Below are positions 16,610 through 25,159 of a stretch of 64,000 nt of DNA, in pieces. A program made the translations under genes and the position numbers. The stretch comes from Nostocoides sp. Soil756. GTDB taxonomy: Bacteria; Actinomycetota; Actinomycetes; Actinomycetales; Dermatophilaceae. How positions within the stretch are numbered: position 1 is the stretch's first letter; each line of letters starts with the position of its first letter. The stretch lies in assembly GCF_001428065.1 (NCBI RefSeq), contig NZ_LMSE01000001.1:52656-116655 (forward strand), in the 5' to 3' direction. Below the pieces are notes generated by a model. It was not told the DNA's origin. It saw only the letters and a list, made by a program, of their open reading frames with translations, and ran no database searches.

Positions 16610-17824
16610 TCAGCGGAAGGCCGACTCCCCCGTGAGGGTCTGGCCGATGACGAGGGTGTGCATCTCGACGGTGCCCTCGTAGGTGAGCACCGACTCGAGG
16701 TTGTTGGCGTGCCGCATCACCGGGTACTCGCCGCTGATGCCGTTGCCGCCGAGGATGGTGCGCGCCGTGCGGCAGATCTCGATGGCCTTGGTGACGTTGT
16801 TGTACTTGCCGACCGACACCTGCTCGGGGCGCAGCCCGACACTGTCCTTGCGGCGGCCCAGGTGCAGGGCCAGGAGCCGCCCCAGCTGGAGCTCGGTCGA
16901 CATGTGCGCGAGCTTGGCCTGGGTCAGCTGGAAGCCGGCGATGGGCCGGTCGAACTGGGTGCGCTCCATCGAGTAGCGCCGGGCGGCATCGAGGGCGGTG
17001 CGGGCCGCGCCCAGGCAGCCCCAGACGATGCCGTAGCGCGCCTCCGACAGGCAGGACAGCGGTCCCTTGAGCCCCGTGACGTCGGGCAGGACGGCCCCGG
17101 CGGGCAGGCGCACCTCCGCCAGGCTGAGCTCGGCGGTGACCGAGGCCCGCAGCGACATCTTGTTCTTCAGCTCGTGGGCCTCGAACCCAGGGGTGTCGGT
17201 GGGGACGACGAAGCCGCGGATCCCGCCGTTCTCCTCGCCCGCGTTGGCCCAGACGACGGCCACGTCGGCGATCGAGCCGTTGGTGATCCACATCTTGGAG
17301 CCGTCGAGCACCCAATCGTCGCCGTCGCGGCGGGCGCGGGTGCGCATCGAGCCAGGGTCGGAGCCGTGGTCGGGCTCGGTGAGGCCGAAGCAGCCGATGG
17401 CCTCACCGGCCGCCATCCGCGGCAGCCACTCCTGCTTCTGCTCCTCGCTGCCGAACGCGTGGATCGCGTACATCGCGAGGCTGCCCTGCACCGACACCAA
17501 CGAGCGGATGCCCGAGTCGCTGGCCTCGAGCTCGAGACACGCGAGGCCGTAGTCGACCGACGACATCCCCGCGCAGCCGTAGCCCTCGAGGTGCATCCCG
17601 AGCAGCCCTACCTTGCCGAACTCCTGGGCGAGCTCGCGCGCGACGGGCAGGTCGCCCTGCTCGTACCACTGCACGACGTGCGGCTCGACGAGGTCGTCGC
17701 ACACCTGGCGCACGGTGGCGCGGATGGCGCGCTCCTCGTCGGTGAGCATCGAGTCGACGTCGATGATGTCGAGAGGATCGGAGGGGCGCTTCGGCATCGT
17801 CGACGAGCTCATGGGGGCCATCAT
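16610..17824 (-). CDS. Acyl-CoA dehydrogenase, glutaryl-CoA dehydrogenase type
   Basis: A 404-residue FAD acyl-CoA dehydrogenase. The family pattern includes CFGLTEPDHGSDPGSM, KMWITNGSIADVAVVWA and the C-terminal YEGTVEMHTLVIGQTLTG, where Glu is the expected catalytic base. LLGMHLEGYGCAGMSSVDYG and the overall length favour the GcdH subgroup, which oxidises and decarboxylates glutaryl-CoA to crotonyl-CoA in lysine and tryptophan breakdown. Two starts are possible (17824 MMAPM, or 17812 MSSSTMPK); neither has a clear ribosome site. It is divergent from the EamA gene with 48 bp between starts. Confidence 0.85.
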   Translation of the reverse strand: MMAPMSSSTMPKRPSDPLDIIDVDSMLTDEERAIRATVRQVCDDLVEPHVVQWYEQGDLPVARELAQEFGKVGLLGMHLEGYGCAGMSSVDYGLACLELEASDSGIRSLVSVQGSLAMYAIHAFGSEEQKQEWLPRMAAGEAIGCFGLTEPDHGSDPGSMRTRARRDGDDWVLDGSKMWITNGSIADVAVVWANAGEENGGIRGFVVPTDTPGFEAHELKNKMSLRASVTAELSLAEVRLPAGAVLPDVTGLKGPLSCLSEARYGIVWGCLGAARTALDAARRYSMERTQFDRPIAGFQLTQAKLAHMSTELQLGRLLALHLGRRKDSVGLRPEQVSVGKYNNVTKAIEICRTARTILGGNGISGEYPVMRHANNLESVLTYEGTVEMHTLVIGQTLTGESAFR

Positions 17825-17872
17825 GCCCTTGACGGCGGGAACACGACGGACGAGAGGCAGGTTGGGCCCGGC

Positions 17873-18829
17873 ATGGTCTCGACGACGAGCAGCGTGCGAA
17901 CGACCACTCCGGCTCCCGGTGCGCTCCCCCTGCTCCCGGCAGCCGCCTTCGTGGTCGTCTGGTGTTCGGGCTACATCGCCGGGCCGGCCGGGGTGGCGGC
18001 CATCGACCCCTTCACCGTGCTGACCCTGCGCTTCCTCGTCGCCTCGGTCGTGATGGTCGCCCTGGCGCGGTGGCTGCGCGGGCCGCTGCGCATCCCGGGG
18101 CCGGTGCTGCGGCGCATCGCGCTGGTGGGGCTGATGATGAACGGCGTCGTCTTCGCCCTGATGTACCTGGCCTTCGCCGAGGGGATGGGGGCCACCCTCG
18201 GCGCACTGCTGCACTCGCTCAGCCCGGTGCTCACCGCGCTGCTGGCCGGGGTCGTGCTGGGCGAACGGCTGAGCCGGCTCCAGGTGGTGGGGTTCGTCCT
18301 GGGCGTCGTGGGGGTCCTGGTGGTGCTGGGGCCCGACGTCGACCAGGCGGGGGGGTCGCTCGGGGTGGTGCTGGGGGTGCTGAGCCTCGTCGGCCTGAGC
18401 CTGGGGACCCTGGGCCAGCGCTGGTACGCCGCCGACGAGCGCCACGAGGCGCCCGACCCGCTGTGGGCCGCCACCGTGCAGTTCGCGGTGTGCGTCCCGC
18501 CGCTGGCCGTGCTGGCCCTGGCGCTCGAGGGCGTGCACACCGTGCACGACCCGCTGCCCGGGGCGCTGGCCGTGCTCTGGATGGCGCTGGTCAACTCCGT
18601 CGTGGGGCTGCTGCTGCTGGGGCTGCTGGTCCGGCGGGGTGGGGCCGGGGCGTCGGCGAGCCTGTTCTTCGTCTGCCCGCCGGTGACGGCGCTGATGGCG
18701 TGGGCGGCGTTCGGCGACACCCTCGACGCGCGCGAGGGGGTCGGCATCGTCGTGACGGTGCTCGGGGTGGCCATCGCCACCGGGGTCTTCCGGCGCTCCC
18801 CCGCCGCCCCCGCCCCCGAACGTGTGTGA
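17873..18829 (+). CDS. EamA / DMT-family exporter
   Basis: A 318-residue membrane protein with about 10 helices in two homologous EamA halves (first half with FVVVWCSGYIAGPAGVAAIDPFTVLTLRF, second beginning near residue 160). Family members export amino acids, nucleotides or other metabolites; the substrate is unknown. The last codons (PERV-stop) lie inside the 56-bp palindrome at 18814-18869, so the hairpin arm is used as coding sequence. Start ATG 17873, with AGGCAGG about 11 nt upstream. Confidence 0.82.
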   Translation: MVSTTSSVRTTTPAPGALPLLPAAAFVVVWCSGYIAGPAGVAAIDPFTVLTLRFLVASVVMVALARWLRGPLRIPGPVLRRIALVGLMMNGVVFALMYLAFAEGMGATLGALLHSLSPVLTALLAGVVLGERLSRLQVVGFVLGVVGVLVVLGPDVDQAGGSLGVVLGVLSLVGLSLGTLGQRWYAADERHEAPDPLWAATVQFAVCVPPLAVLALALEGVHTVHDPLPGALAVLWMALVNSVVGLLLLGLLVRRGGAGASASLFFVCPPVTALMAWAAFGDTLDAREGVGIVVTVLGVAIATGVFRRSPAAPAPERV

Positions 18830-18869
18830 AGAACGTCGACATCCCGAGGTTCTTCACACACGTTCGGGG
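18814..18869. terminator. Dispersed hairpin, copy 1 (perfect 21-bp stem)
   Basis: The left arm (18814-18834) starts CCCCGAACGTGTGTGAAG and pairs perfectly over 21 bp with 18849-18869, with a 14-nt loop. It covers the stop codon of the eamA gene and lies between that gene and a convergent one. It shares its outer arm with the hairpins at 44178 and 52311, but its inner stem is different. Likely a transcription terminator or mRNA 3'-end element. Confidence 0.75.
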
Positions 18870-18883
18870 TGAGGCCGGGGGGG

Positions 18884-20344
18884 TCAGCGAGCGGAGGCGC
18901 CGCCGAGCAGGGCCGCCAGCCCGAGGGCGCTGCGCGGGGCGTAGGCGCAGCGCCACAGCCCGCCGTGGGCGGCGGCCTGGGCCTCGTCCTGCCACGGATG
19001 GTCCTGCGCGGCCGGGCGCGCCATCAGGTCGTACACCAGCAGCGCTGCCATCAGGGTGTTGGCGGTCCCGGGCTCGAAGACCTCGACCCCGAAGCGGTGG
19101 GCCCCCGAGTAGGCCGCCGCCAGGGCCCGGTTCCGGACCACCGAGCGGGTGCGCGTGGGCGGCGCGACCTTGAACGACACCGTGGCACCGGACGCGCGGG
19201 CCGTGGTGGCGCGCCAGCGCTGGATGCGCTTGGCCAACAGGTAGTTCGGGCCCTGCTGCAGCACCACCGAGTCGTTGATGCCGGGGTCGACGCCCGGCAC
19301 GTAGTTGCGGCGCAGCAGCCGGCCCCCCGACAGCGTGCGCAGCGGGACCCGCAGCACCTTGGAGGTGCGGCGCTGCGCGTAGCTCTCGGTGGCGGCGGCC
19401 ACCGCCTCGGCCGGGACGGCGAACACGTCGGTGGGGGTCGCCAGGAACGACAGCGCCGTGTCGGAGCGCAGCCGCCGGACCTCGTCGGTGAGGGCGTCGA
19501 CGGCGGTGCTGACCCGCACGTTGGTGGCGCCGTCGGCGTAGACGTAGTTGCCGAGGACGAGGGGCCCCTCGAGGCCCCCGACCCACGAGGTCGCCAGCGG
19601 CAGGTCGTGCAACAGGTCGAGGCCGGCCCGCTGGGCGAGGTCGCCGTCGCCCGCCGCCACCGGCAGGACGAGCCGACCGGCGAGGTCGCGGGTGTCGTCG
19701 AGGAGGCGGGCCCACAGGTCCGGGCGCGGGAGGTCGACGGCGGCCACGGTGGCGCCCCACCGCAGCAGCGAGCGCAGGGGGCCCATCTCGGCGGCCGCCC
19801 CGAGCACCACCACGGTGCGCCCCTCGAGGCGCAGCCACTCGGGGTTCTCGAGGACGGCGGTGACGGCCTCGCGCAGGCCGGGCTCGACGACCCCGGCGGC
19901 GACCCAGGCGTCGAGCCGGCGGCGCAGGTCGTCCCCGGCCAGGCGGGTGCCCTGGTAGGGGATGGTCAGCGCGGTGTCGGGCTCGGCGCCCCCGGCCAGC
20001 ACCTCGTGGCCGTGCGTCGGGTGCGGCGCTCCGGCCGCGCCGGCCACGGCGGCCGAGAGCGGCTGCTCGTCGTGGCCGTCGGGGCTCCACCGCATCCGGC
20101 CGTGGACCGAGGCCAGGCCCGCCTCGGCGATGGACCGGGCATCGGCGTAGCTGGGCAGCCCGGCTTCGACCAGCCGCCGGAAGTGGCCGAGGTAGCCGCT
20201 GCGCCAGTTCGTCTCGCGCGCCGCTGCGGCCGAGCCCACCGGGTCCACCGGGAGCAGGGCGTCCGCGACGACGGCCCGACCGGTGGCGGACGTCGAGCGC
20301 CGCCCCTCGACGTCGGGGAAGACGACCCCGCGCTCCCCGGCCAT
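18884..20344 (-). CDS. Unrecognised 486-residue protein, last gene of the bkd operon
   Basis: I do not recognise the family. The middle of the protein, near residue 180, has a Rossmann-like start, RTVVVLGAAAEMGPLRSLLRWGATVAAVDL, so a nucleotide-binding fold is likely. The N-terminal third contains GRMRWSPDGHDEQPL. The C-terminal third has INDSVVLQQGPNYLLAKRIQRWRA and VVRNRALAAAYSGAHRFGVEVFEPGTANTLMAALLVYD. It begins 3 bp after the stop of the E2 gene, so it is cotranscribed with the branched-chain 2-oxoacid dehydrogenase. A role in using or adjusting branched acyl products is possible but inferred from position only. Confidence 0.7.
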   Translation of the reverse strand: MAGERGVVFPDVEGRRSTSATGRAVVADALLPVDPVGSAAAARETNWRSGYLGHFRRLVEAGLPSYADARSIAEAGLASVHGRMRWSPDGHDEQPLSAAVAGAAGAPHPTHGHEVLAGGAEPDTALTIPYQGTRLAGDDLRRRLDAWVAAGVVEPGLREAVTAVLENPEWLRLEGRTVVVLGAAAEMGPLRSLLRWGATVAAVDLPRPDLWARLLDDTRDLAGRLVLPVAAGDGDLAQRAGLDLLHDLPLATSWVGGLEGPLVLGNYVYADGATNVRVSTAVDALTDEVRRLRSDTALSFLATPTDVFAVPAEAVAAATESYAQRRTSKVLRVPLRTLSGGRLLRRNYVPGVDPGINDSVVLQQGPNYLLAKRIQRWRATTARASGATVSFKVAPPTRTRSVVRNRALAAAYSGAHRFGVEVFEPGTANTLMAALLVYDLMARPAAQDHPWQDEAQAAAHGGLWRCAYAPRSALGLAALLGGASAR

Positions 20345-20347
20345 CCG

Positions 20348-21838
20348 TCAGCCCCAGACCAGGCCGCGGGACGGGTCGGCGAGGACGGCGGCGACGTCGG
20401 CGAGGAAGCGCGACCCGAGCTCGCCGTCGACGAGCCGGTGGTCGAAGCTGAGCGCCAGCGTGGTGACCCAGCGCGGCTCGATGCGCTCGTCGGCGCCGGA
20501 TCCGACGACCCACGGGCGGCGGGTCACCGAACCGAACGCCAGGATGGCCGCCTCGCCGGGGTTGAGGATGGGGGTACCCGCGTCGACACCGAAGACGCCG
20601 ACGTTGGTGATGGTGATGGTGCCGCCGGCCATGTCGGCGGGCGGGGTCCGGCCCTCGCGGGCGGTGGCGGTGAGGGCGCCGATGGCCTCGGCGAGCTCGC
20701 GCATCGACATCCGGTCGGCCGCCTTGACGTTCGGCACGACGAGGCCGCGCGGGGTCGCGGCGGCGATGCCGAGGTTGACGTCGTGCTTGAGCACGATCTC
20801 CTGCGCCGCCTCGTCCCAGCTGGCGTTGATGTCGGGATGGCGGCGGGCGACGACGCACATCGCCTTGGCCAGCACCAGCAGCGGGGTGACCTTGACGTCG
20901 CGGAACTCCTTGTCCCGCTTGAGCTTCTCGACGAGCTCCATCGTGGCGGTGACGTCGACGGTGACCCACTCGGTGACGTGCGGGGCGGTGAAGGCCGAGG
21001 CCACCATCGCCTGGGCGGTCATCCGGCGCACGCCCTTGACCGGGATGCGGGTCTCCCCACCGGAGGGGGAAGCCGCGCCGCCGGCCGGTCGCGAGGAGGG
21101 CGCGGCCGGGGCGGCGCTCGTGGCGTCGGCACTCGCGGCGTCGGTGCCGCCGGCGGCGGCCGCCTCCACGTCGGCGCGGGTGACGATGCCGCCGTCGCCG
21201 GTGGGGGTGACGGCGGACAGGTCGATGCCGAGGTCCTTGGCCAGCTTGCGCACCGGCGGCTTCGCCAGCGGCCGACCGCCTCCGGCCGCGGCAGGGGACG
21301 GCTCCGGCACCTGACGTGACGAGTCGGACGCTCCGGGTGCGGGGGTCGAGGCGGCGTCGGGGGTGGCGGTGCCCTTGCGGGGGCGGCGCTTGGCCTCGGT
21401 CTGCTTCACGCCGTAGCCGACGAGCACCGCGGTGCGCCCGGTGGACGTGGTGCCGCCGATCAGCCCCTCGGCGATCTCGCCCTCGGGTGTTGCGGCAGGG
21501 GGCGCCGGGGCCGCAGGTGCGGACGGCCGTCCCTCCTGAGCCCCGTCGGCCGACTCAGGGACGGGGGCGGCATCCGCGGGCGCGGAGGCGCCCCCCACAC
21601 CGTCGTCGATGGTGATGATGGGCGTGCCCACCTCGACGGTGTCGCCCTCGGCGACGTGCAGCGCCGAGACGGTGCCCGCGAACGGCACCGGCAGCTCGAC
21701 GAGCGACTTGGCCGTCTCGATCTCGACCACGACGTCGTTGACCTTGACGGTGTCGCCGACGGCGACGTGCCAGGTGACGACATCGGCCTCGGTCAGACCC
21801 TCGCCCGGGTCGGGGAGCTTGAACTCACGAAGAGCCAT
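20348..21838 (-). CDS. bkdC: Dihydrolipoyl acyltransferase (E2) of branched-chain 2-oxoacid dehydrogenase
   Basis: A 496-residue E2 core subunit. The lipoyl domain occupies residues 1-80, with the lipoylated Lys44 in EIETAKSLVELP. A peripheral subunit-binding domain lies near residues 200-240 (PLAKPPVRKLAKDLGIDLSAVTPTG). The catalytic domain ends with the active-site motif DHRLVDG near residue 465. Long Ala/Pro linkers join the domains. It transfers the branched acyl group from E1 to CoA. It is the third gene of the operon, 15 bp after E1 beta; no E3 gene lies here, so dihydrolipoamide dehydrogenase must come from elsewhere. Confidence 0.9.
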   Translation of the reverse strand: MALREFKLPDPGEGLTEADVVTWHVAVGDTVKVNDVVVEIETAKSLVELPVPFAGTVSALHVAEGDTVEVGTPIITIDDGVGGASAPADAAPVPESADGAQEGRPSAPAAPAPPAATPEGEIAEGLIGGTTSTGRTAVLVGYGVKQTEAKRRPRKGTATPDAASTPAPGASDSSRQVPEPSPAAAGGGRPLAKPPVRKLAKDLGIDLSAVTPTGDGGIVTRADVEAAAAGGTDAASADATSAAPAAPSSRPAGGAASPSGGETRIPVKGVRRMTAQAMVASAFTAPHVTEWVTVDVTATMELVEKLKRDKEFRDVKVTPLLVLAKAMCVVARRHPDINASWDEAAQEIVLKHDVNLGIAAATPRGLVVPNVKAADRMSMRELAEAIGALTATAREGRTPPADMAGGTITITNVGVFGVDAGTPILNPGEAAILAFGSVTRRPWVVGSGADERIEPRWVTTLALSFDHRLVDGELGSRFLADVAAVLADPSRGLVWG

Positions 21839-21853
21839 CTGCGACAGTCCCTT

Positions 21854-22825
21854 TCAGTACGCGAGCGAACGGTCGACGGCATCGAGGACCCGGTCGAGGT
21901 CGGGGAGGAACTCTTCCTCGATCCGGCTCGGCGGGTAGGGCACGTTGTAGCCGCCGACCCGCAGCACCGGCGCCTCGAGGTGGTGGAACGCCTCCTCGGT
22001 GACCATGGCCGCGATCTCGGCGCCGAGGCCGAGGAAGGTCGAGGCCTCGTGCACCACCACGGCGCGCCCCGTCCTGCGCACCGAGGCCAGCACGGCCTCG
22101 CCGTCGAGCGGCGAGAGCGAGCGCAGGTCGACGACCTCGAGCGAGCGACCCTCCTCTTGCGCGGCCTCGGCCGCCTGGAGGCAGGTCTTGACCATGGGGC
22201 CGTAGGCGAGGAGCGAGACGTCGGTCCCCTCCCGCAGCACCCGCGCGGTCCCGAGGGCGCCGTCCGGGCCGTCGCCGACCTCGCCCTTGTCCCAGTAGCG
22301 CCGCTTGGGCTCGTAGAACACGACCGGGTCGTCGCTGGCGATCGCCTGCTGGATCATCCAGTGCGCGTCGTGGGGGTTCGAGACCGCGACGACCCGCAGG
22401 CCGGCGGTGTGCGCGAAGTAGGCCTCGTTGGACTCGCTGTGGTGCTCGACGGCGCCGATGCCACCCCCGAACGGGATGCGGATGACCAGCGGCATCGCGA
22501 CGTACCCGAGCGAGCGGGCACGCAGCTTGGCGACCTGGCTGACGATGTGGTCGAAGGCGGGGTAGACGAAGCCGTCGAACTGGATCTCGACGACGGGCCG
22601 GTAGCCGCGCAGCGCCATCCCGATGGCGGTGCCGAGGATGCCGGCCTCCGCGAGCGGGGTGTCGATGACGCGGTCCTCGCCGAAGTCCTTCTGGAGGCCC
22701 TCGGTGACCCGGAAGACTCCCCCGAGCTTGCCGATGTCCTCGCCCATCAGGACGACCTTGGGGTCCTTCTCCATCGCGGCCCGCAGGCCGGTGGTGATGC
22801 CCTTGGCCAGGGTCGTGGCGGCCAT
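21854..22825 (-). CDS. bkdB: Branched-chain 2-oxoacid dehydrogenase E1 beta subunit
   Basis: A 323-residue transketolase-like subunit. It includes GEDIGKLGGVFRVTEGL, the PLAEAGILGTAIGMALRGYRPVVEIQFDGF stretch and FGGGIGAVEHHSESNEAYFAHTAGL, all conserved in E1 beta, and a transketolase C-terminal domain (VSLLAYGPMVKTCLQAA). With E1 alpha it decarboxylates the keto acids of valine, leucine and isoleucine. Its ATG shares one base with the TGA of E1 alpha (TGATG), ensuring equal synthesis. In Actinobacteria the products also prime branched fatty-acid synthesis. Confidence 0.92.
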   Translation of the reverse strand: MAATTLAKGITTGLRAAMEKDPKVVLMGEDIGKLGGVFRVTEGLQKDFGEDRVIDTPLAEAGILGTAIGMALRGYRPVVEIQFDGFVYPAFDHIVSQVAKLRARSLGYVAMPLVIRIPFGGGIGAVEHHSESNEAYFAHTAGLRVVAVSNPHDAHWMIQQAIASDDPVVFYEPKRRYWDKGEVGDGPDGALGTARVLREGTDVSLLAYGPMVKTCLQAAEAAQEEGRSLEVVDLRSLSPLDGEAVLASVRRTGRAVVVHEASTFLGLGAEIAAMVTEEAFHHLEAPVLRVGGYNVPYPPSRIEEEFLPDLDRVLDAVDRSLAY

Positions 22826-24018
22826 CAGCGGACCTCCTCGAAGGAGGCGTGGTACGCCTCGAACGCGGCCTTCTCGCGGGCCATCACGGGGTGCGGGTCG
22901 GCGTAGACGTGGTCGAACATCGAGGACCCGTCGGGGTCGGGCATCGCCAGGCAGCGCTCCCGCACCGAGGTCCCGAGCTCGTCGGCCTCGGCCTCCACGG
23001 CCTCGAAGAAGGAGGCGTCGGCGCGCTGGGTGGTGAGCAGCCAGCGCTTGTAGCGCTCGATGGGGTCGCGGTGCTTCCAGACCTCGACCTCGGCGCTGAC
23101 GCGGTACTTGGTGGGGTCGTCGGAGGTGGTGTGCGCCCCCATCCGGTAGGTGAAGGCCTCGACGAAGGTGGGGCCCTGGCCGCTGCGGGCGGCGTCGAGC
23201 GCCTGCTGGGTGACGGCGTAGACCGCCAGCACGTCGTTGCCGTCGACCCGGATGCCGGGGAAGCCGAAGCCGCGGGCGCGGTGCCACAGCGGGGCGCGCG
23301 ACTGCTTCTCGTTGGGCTCGGAGATGGCCCACTGGTTGTTCTGGCAGAAGAAGACGACCGGGCTGTTGTTGACGCCGGCGAAGACCAGGGCCTCCGAGAC
23401 GTCGCCCTGCGAGGTGGCGCCGTCGCCGAAGTACGCGATGACCGCGGTGTCGCGCCGCTCGTCGCCGGTGCCCACGTCGCCGTCGCGCTGGACGCCCATC
23501 GCGTAGCCGGTGGCGTGCAGGGTCTGGGCGCCGATGATGATGGTGTAGAGGTGGAAGTTCTTCTCGTTGGGGTCCCAGCCGCCGTGGTTGACGCCGCGGA
23601 ACATCCCGAGGAGGTTCACCGGGTCGACCCCGCGGCACCAGGCCACGCCGTGCTCGCGGTAGGTCGGGAACGCGTAGTCCTGGCGGCGCATCGCTCGGCC
23701 CGAGCCGACCTGGGCGGCCTCCTGGCCGAGCAGGCTGGCCCAGAGGCCGAGCTCGCCCTGGCGCTGGAGCGCGGTGGCCTCGGTGTCGAAGCGCCGGACG
23801 AGGACGAGGTCGCGGTAGAGGCCGCGCAGCGCCTCGTCGGACAACGCGTCGACGATGGCGTCGAGCTCGGCGTGCGGCACACGCTCGCCCTCGGGGGTCA
23901 GCAGCTGGACCATCTCGGGGCCGCCCTCGTGGGCGGGGCGGCCTGGGGCGTCCGCCCGCGTGACGTGGTGCTGCACGCCGTAGGCGGTCTCGAGCGGGGC
24001 GACGTCGCTGTCGCTCAC
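22825..24018 (-). CDS. bkdA: Branched-chain 2-oxoacid dehydrogenase E1 alpha subunit
   Basis: A 397-residue thiamine-diphosphate subunit. The TPP motif is complete: GDGATSQGDVSEAL near residue 196 and, after the usual spacing, QNNQWAIS. LGQEAAQVGSGRAM and AFPTYREHGVAW are further family marks. The phosphorylation-loop region is bacterial in style (YRMGAHTTSDDPTKYR). The GTG at 24018 is chosen over upstream ATGs because GAAGGAG lies 6-7 nt before it. It is the first gene of the bkdABC operon. A pyruvate dehydrogenase of alpha/beta type is the alternative, but the sequence details favour the branched-chain enzyme. Confidence 0.9.
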   Translation of the reverse strand: MSDSDVAPLETAYGVQHHVTRADAPGRPAHEGGPEMVQLLTPEGERVPHAELDAIVDALSDEALRGLYRDLVLVRRFDTEATALQRQGELGLWASLLGQEAAQVGSGRAMRRQDYAFPTYREHGVAWCRGVDPVNLLGMFRGVNHGGWDPNEKNFHLYTIIIGAQTLHATGYAMGVQRDGDVGTGDERRDTAVIAYFGDGATSQGDVSEALVFAGVNNSPVVFFCQNNQWAISEPNEKQSRAPLWHRARGFGFPGIRVDGNDVLAVYAVTQQALDAARSGQGPTFVEAFTYRMGAHTTSDDPTKYRVSAEVEVWKHRDPIERYKRWLLTTQRADASFFEAVEAEADELGTSVRERCLAMPDPDGSSMFDHVYADPHPVMAREKAAFEAYHASFEEVR

Positions 24019-24165
24019 GGGGCACTCCTTCTCCGGCCCCGGGGTGACGGGGCCCGAACGGGGGACGTCGCGCACGCACCGCTGGGTGTGGCGGACGGGC
24101 ACGGCCGGTGTCGGGCTTACCGTACCCGGCGCGCGGGCCGTGCCGGGAGCGGGCAGGCTGGGGGG

Positions 24166-24705
24166 ATGAGTCCCGCACGCCGAGCCCGCCCCCTCACGAC
24201 CGCAGGGTTCGCTCTCGGGGCCGCCCTGGCACTCCTGGCCGGGTGCAGCGCAGGGGACCCCGAGCCGGTCGCCACGACCCCGGGCTCCTCCCCCGCGTCG
24301 TCGTCGCCCACGCCGACCGCCGCCGCGTCCGGCGCCCCCACGGCCGCGGCCTCTCCGACCGCCTCGCCCACCGCCTCGCCGAGCTCCTCCGCGGCCGACA
24401 CGTCCACCCCCGCGCCCACGGCCTCGGCCTCGGCCTCGGCGCCGACCGTCGCGCCGTCACCCGCGGGGACGACGGCCGCCCGCGGCATCCCGCGCACCCT
24501 GGAGCTGGAGGTCACCTCGGTGGCGTCGGGGTGCGTCTACGCCGAACCGCCCGGGACCGAGCGGCTCTACGCCCTGCGCGGCCGGGTCCCCGCGGTGGCT
24601 CCCGGCGACCTGCTCACCGTTTCGGGGGCGGCCGACGACACCCCGTACCCCCAGTGCCCCGACGGGCGCCCGTTCCTCGTCAGCACGGCCACCCGCACCG
24701 GCTGA
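24166..24705 (+). CDS. Lipoprotein with a long Ser/Thr/Pro/Ala linker
   Basis: A 179-residue lipoprotein: signal peptide with hydrophobic core FALGAALALLAGC, lipobox LLAGC (Cys near residue 26), then about 80 residues of Ala, Ser, Thr and Pro that probably cross the cell wall. The C-terminal domain of about 70 residues has two cysteines (SGCVYAEPPG and YPQCPDGRPF) that may form a disulfide. The repetitive reading TASPTASPTASPSSS suggests replication slippage. No known family; divergent from the bkd operon. Confidence 0.75.
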   Translation: MSPARRARPLTTAGFALGAALALLAGCSAGDPEPVATTPGSSPASSSPTPTAAASGAPTAAASPTASPTASPSSSAADTSTPAPTASASASAPTVAPSPAGTTAARGIPRTLELEVTSVASGCVYAEPPGTERLYALRGRVPAVAPGDLLTVSGAADDTPYPQCPDGRPFLVSTATRTG

Positions 24706-24748
24706 GGCTCAGCGGTTCAGCGGTTCAGGTCTTCAGGGGCTCCCGGCG

Positions 24749-25159
24749 TCAGGGCCGCGGGGGCGCGGACCGGCGGCGGCGCTCGGCCACGACCGCGGTG
24801 ACGACGACGCCCAGGGCGACGAGTGCGACGTAGCCCGACCAGTACGGCCGGTCGAGCAGCGTCGCGTTGTCGTAGCGGGCGCCGAAGCGGCCCAGCACCG
24901 GGACGGCCACCAGCGTGAGCGGCCCCAGCACCACGAGCAGCCCCACGAGAGGGGCCCGCAGCCAGGCGGGGGTGCGGGAAGCGGCCAGCACCCCCAGCAG
25001 CACGACCAGCGGAGCCAGCACACCGTCGTGCAGCACGATGCCGCCGAGCGCCCAGACCAGGACGGCGGGCAGCCGCGGCCCGAGGTCGACCAGGAGCACC
25101 AGGCCCCGCACCAGGGCCGCCAGCCCGGCGAGCGCCAGCGCGACGCGCACGGCCTTCAC
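24749..25159 (-). CDS. Four-helix membrane protein downstream of the molybdopterin oxidoreductase
   Basis: A 136-residue protein with about four hydrophobic helices and a short basic tail (AERRRRSAPPRP). GTG start at 25159 overlaps the stop of the oxidoreductase (GTGA). No family recognised; the coupling suggests it helps the oxidoreductase in the membrane, for instance as an anchor or electron partner, but it lacks obvious haem or metal ligands. Confidence 0.65.
   Translation of the reverse strand: MKAVRVALALAGLAALVRGLVLLVDLGPRLPAVLVWALGGIVLHDGVLAPLVVLLGVLAASRTPAWLRAPLVGLLVVLGPLTLVAVPVLGRFGARYDNATLLDRPYWSGYVALVALGVVVTAVVAERRRRSAPPRP

Noticed and set aside
15341-17872. Upstream plus-strand extension of the EamA frame (to 15341)
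   Set aside because: It runs antisense through the MFS and glutaryl-CoA dehydrogenase-like genes and is a product of high GC content at third positions.
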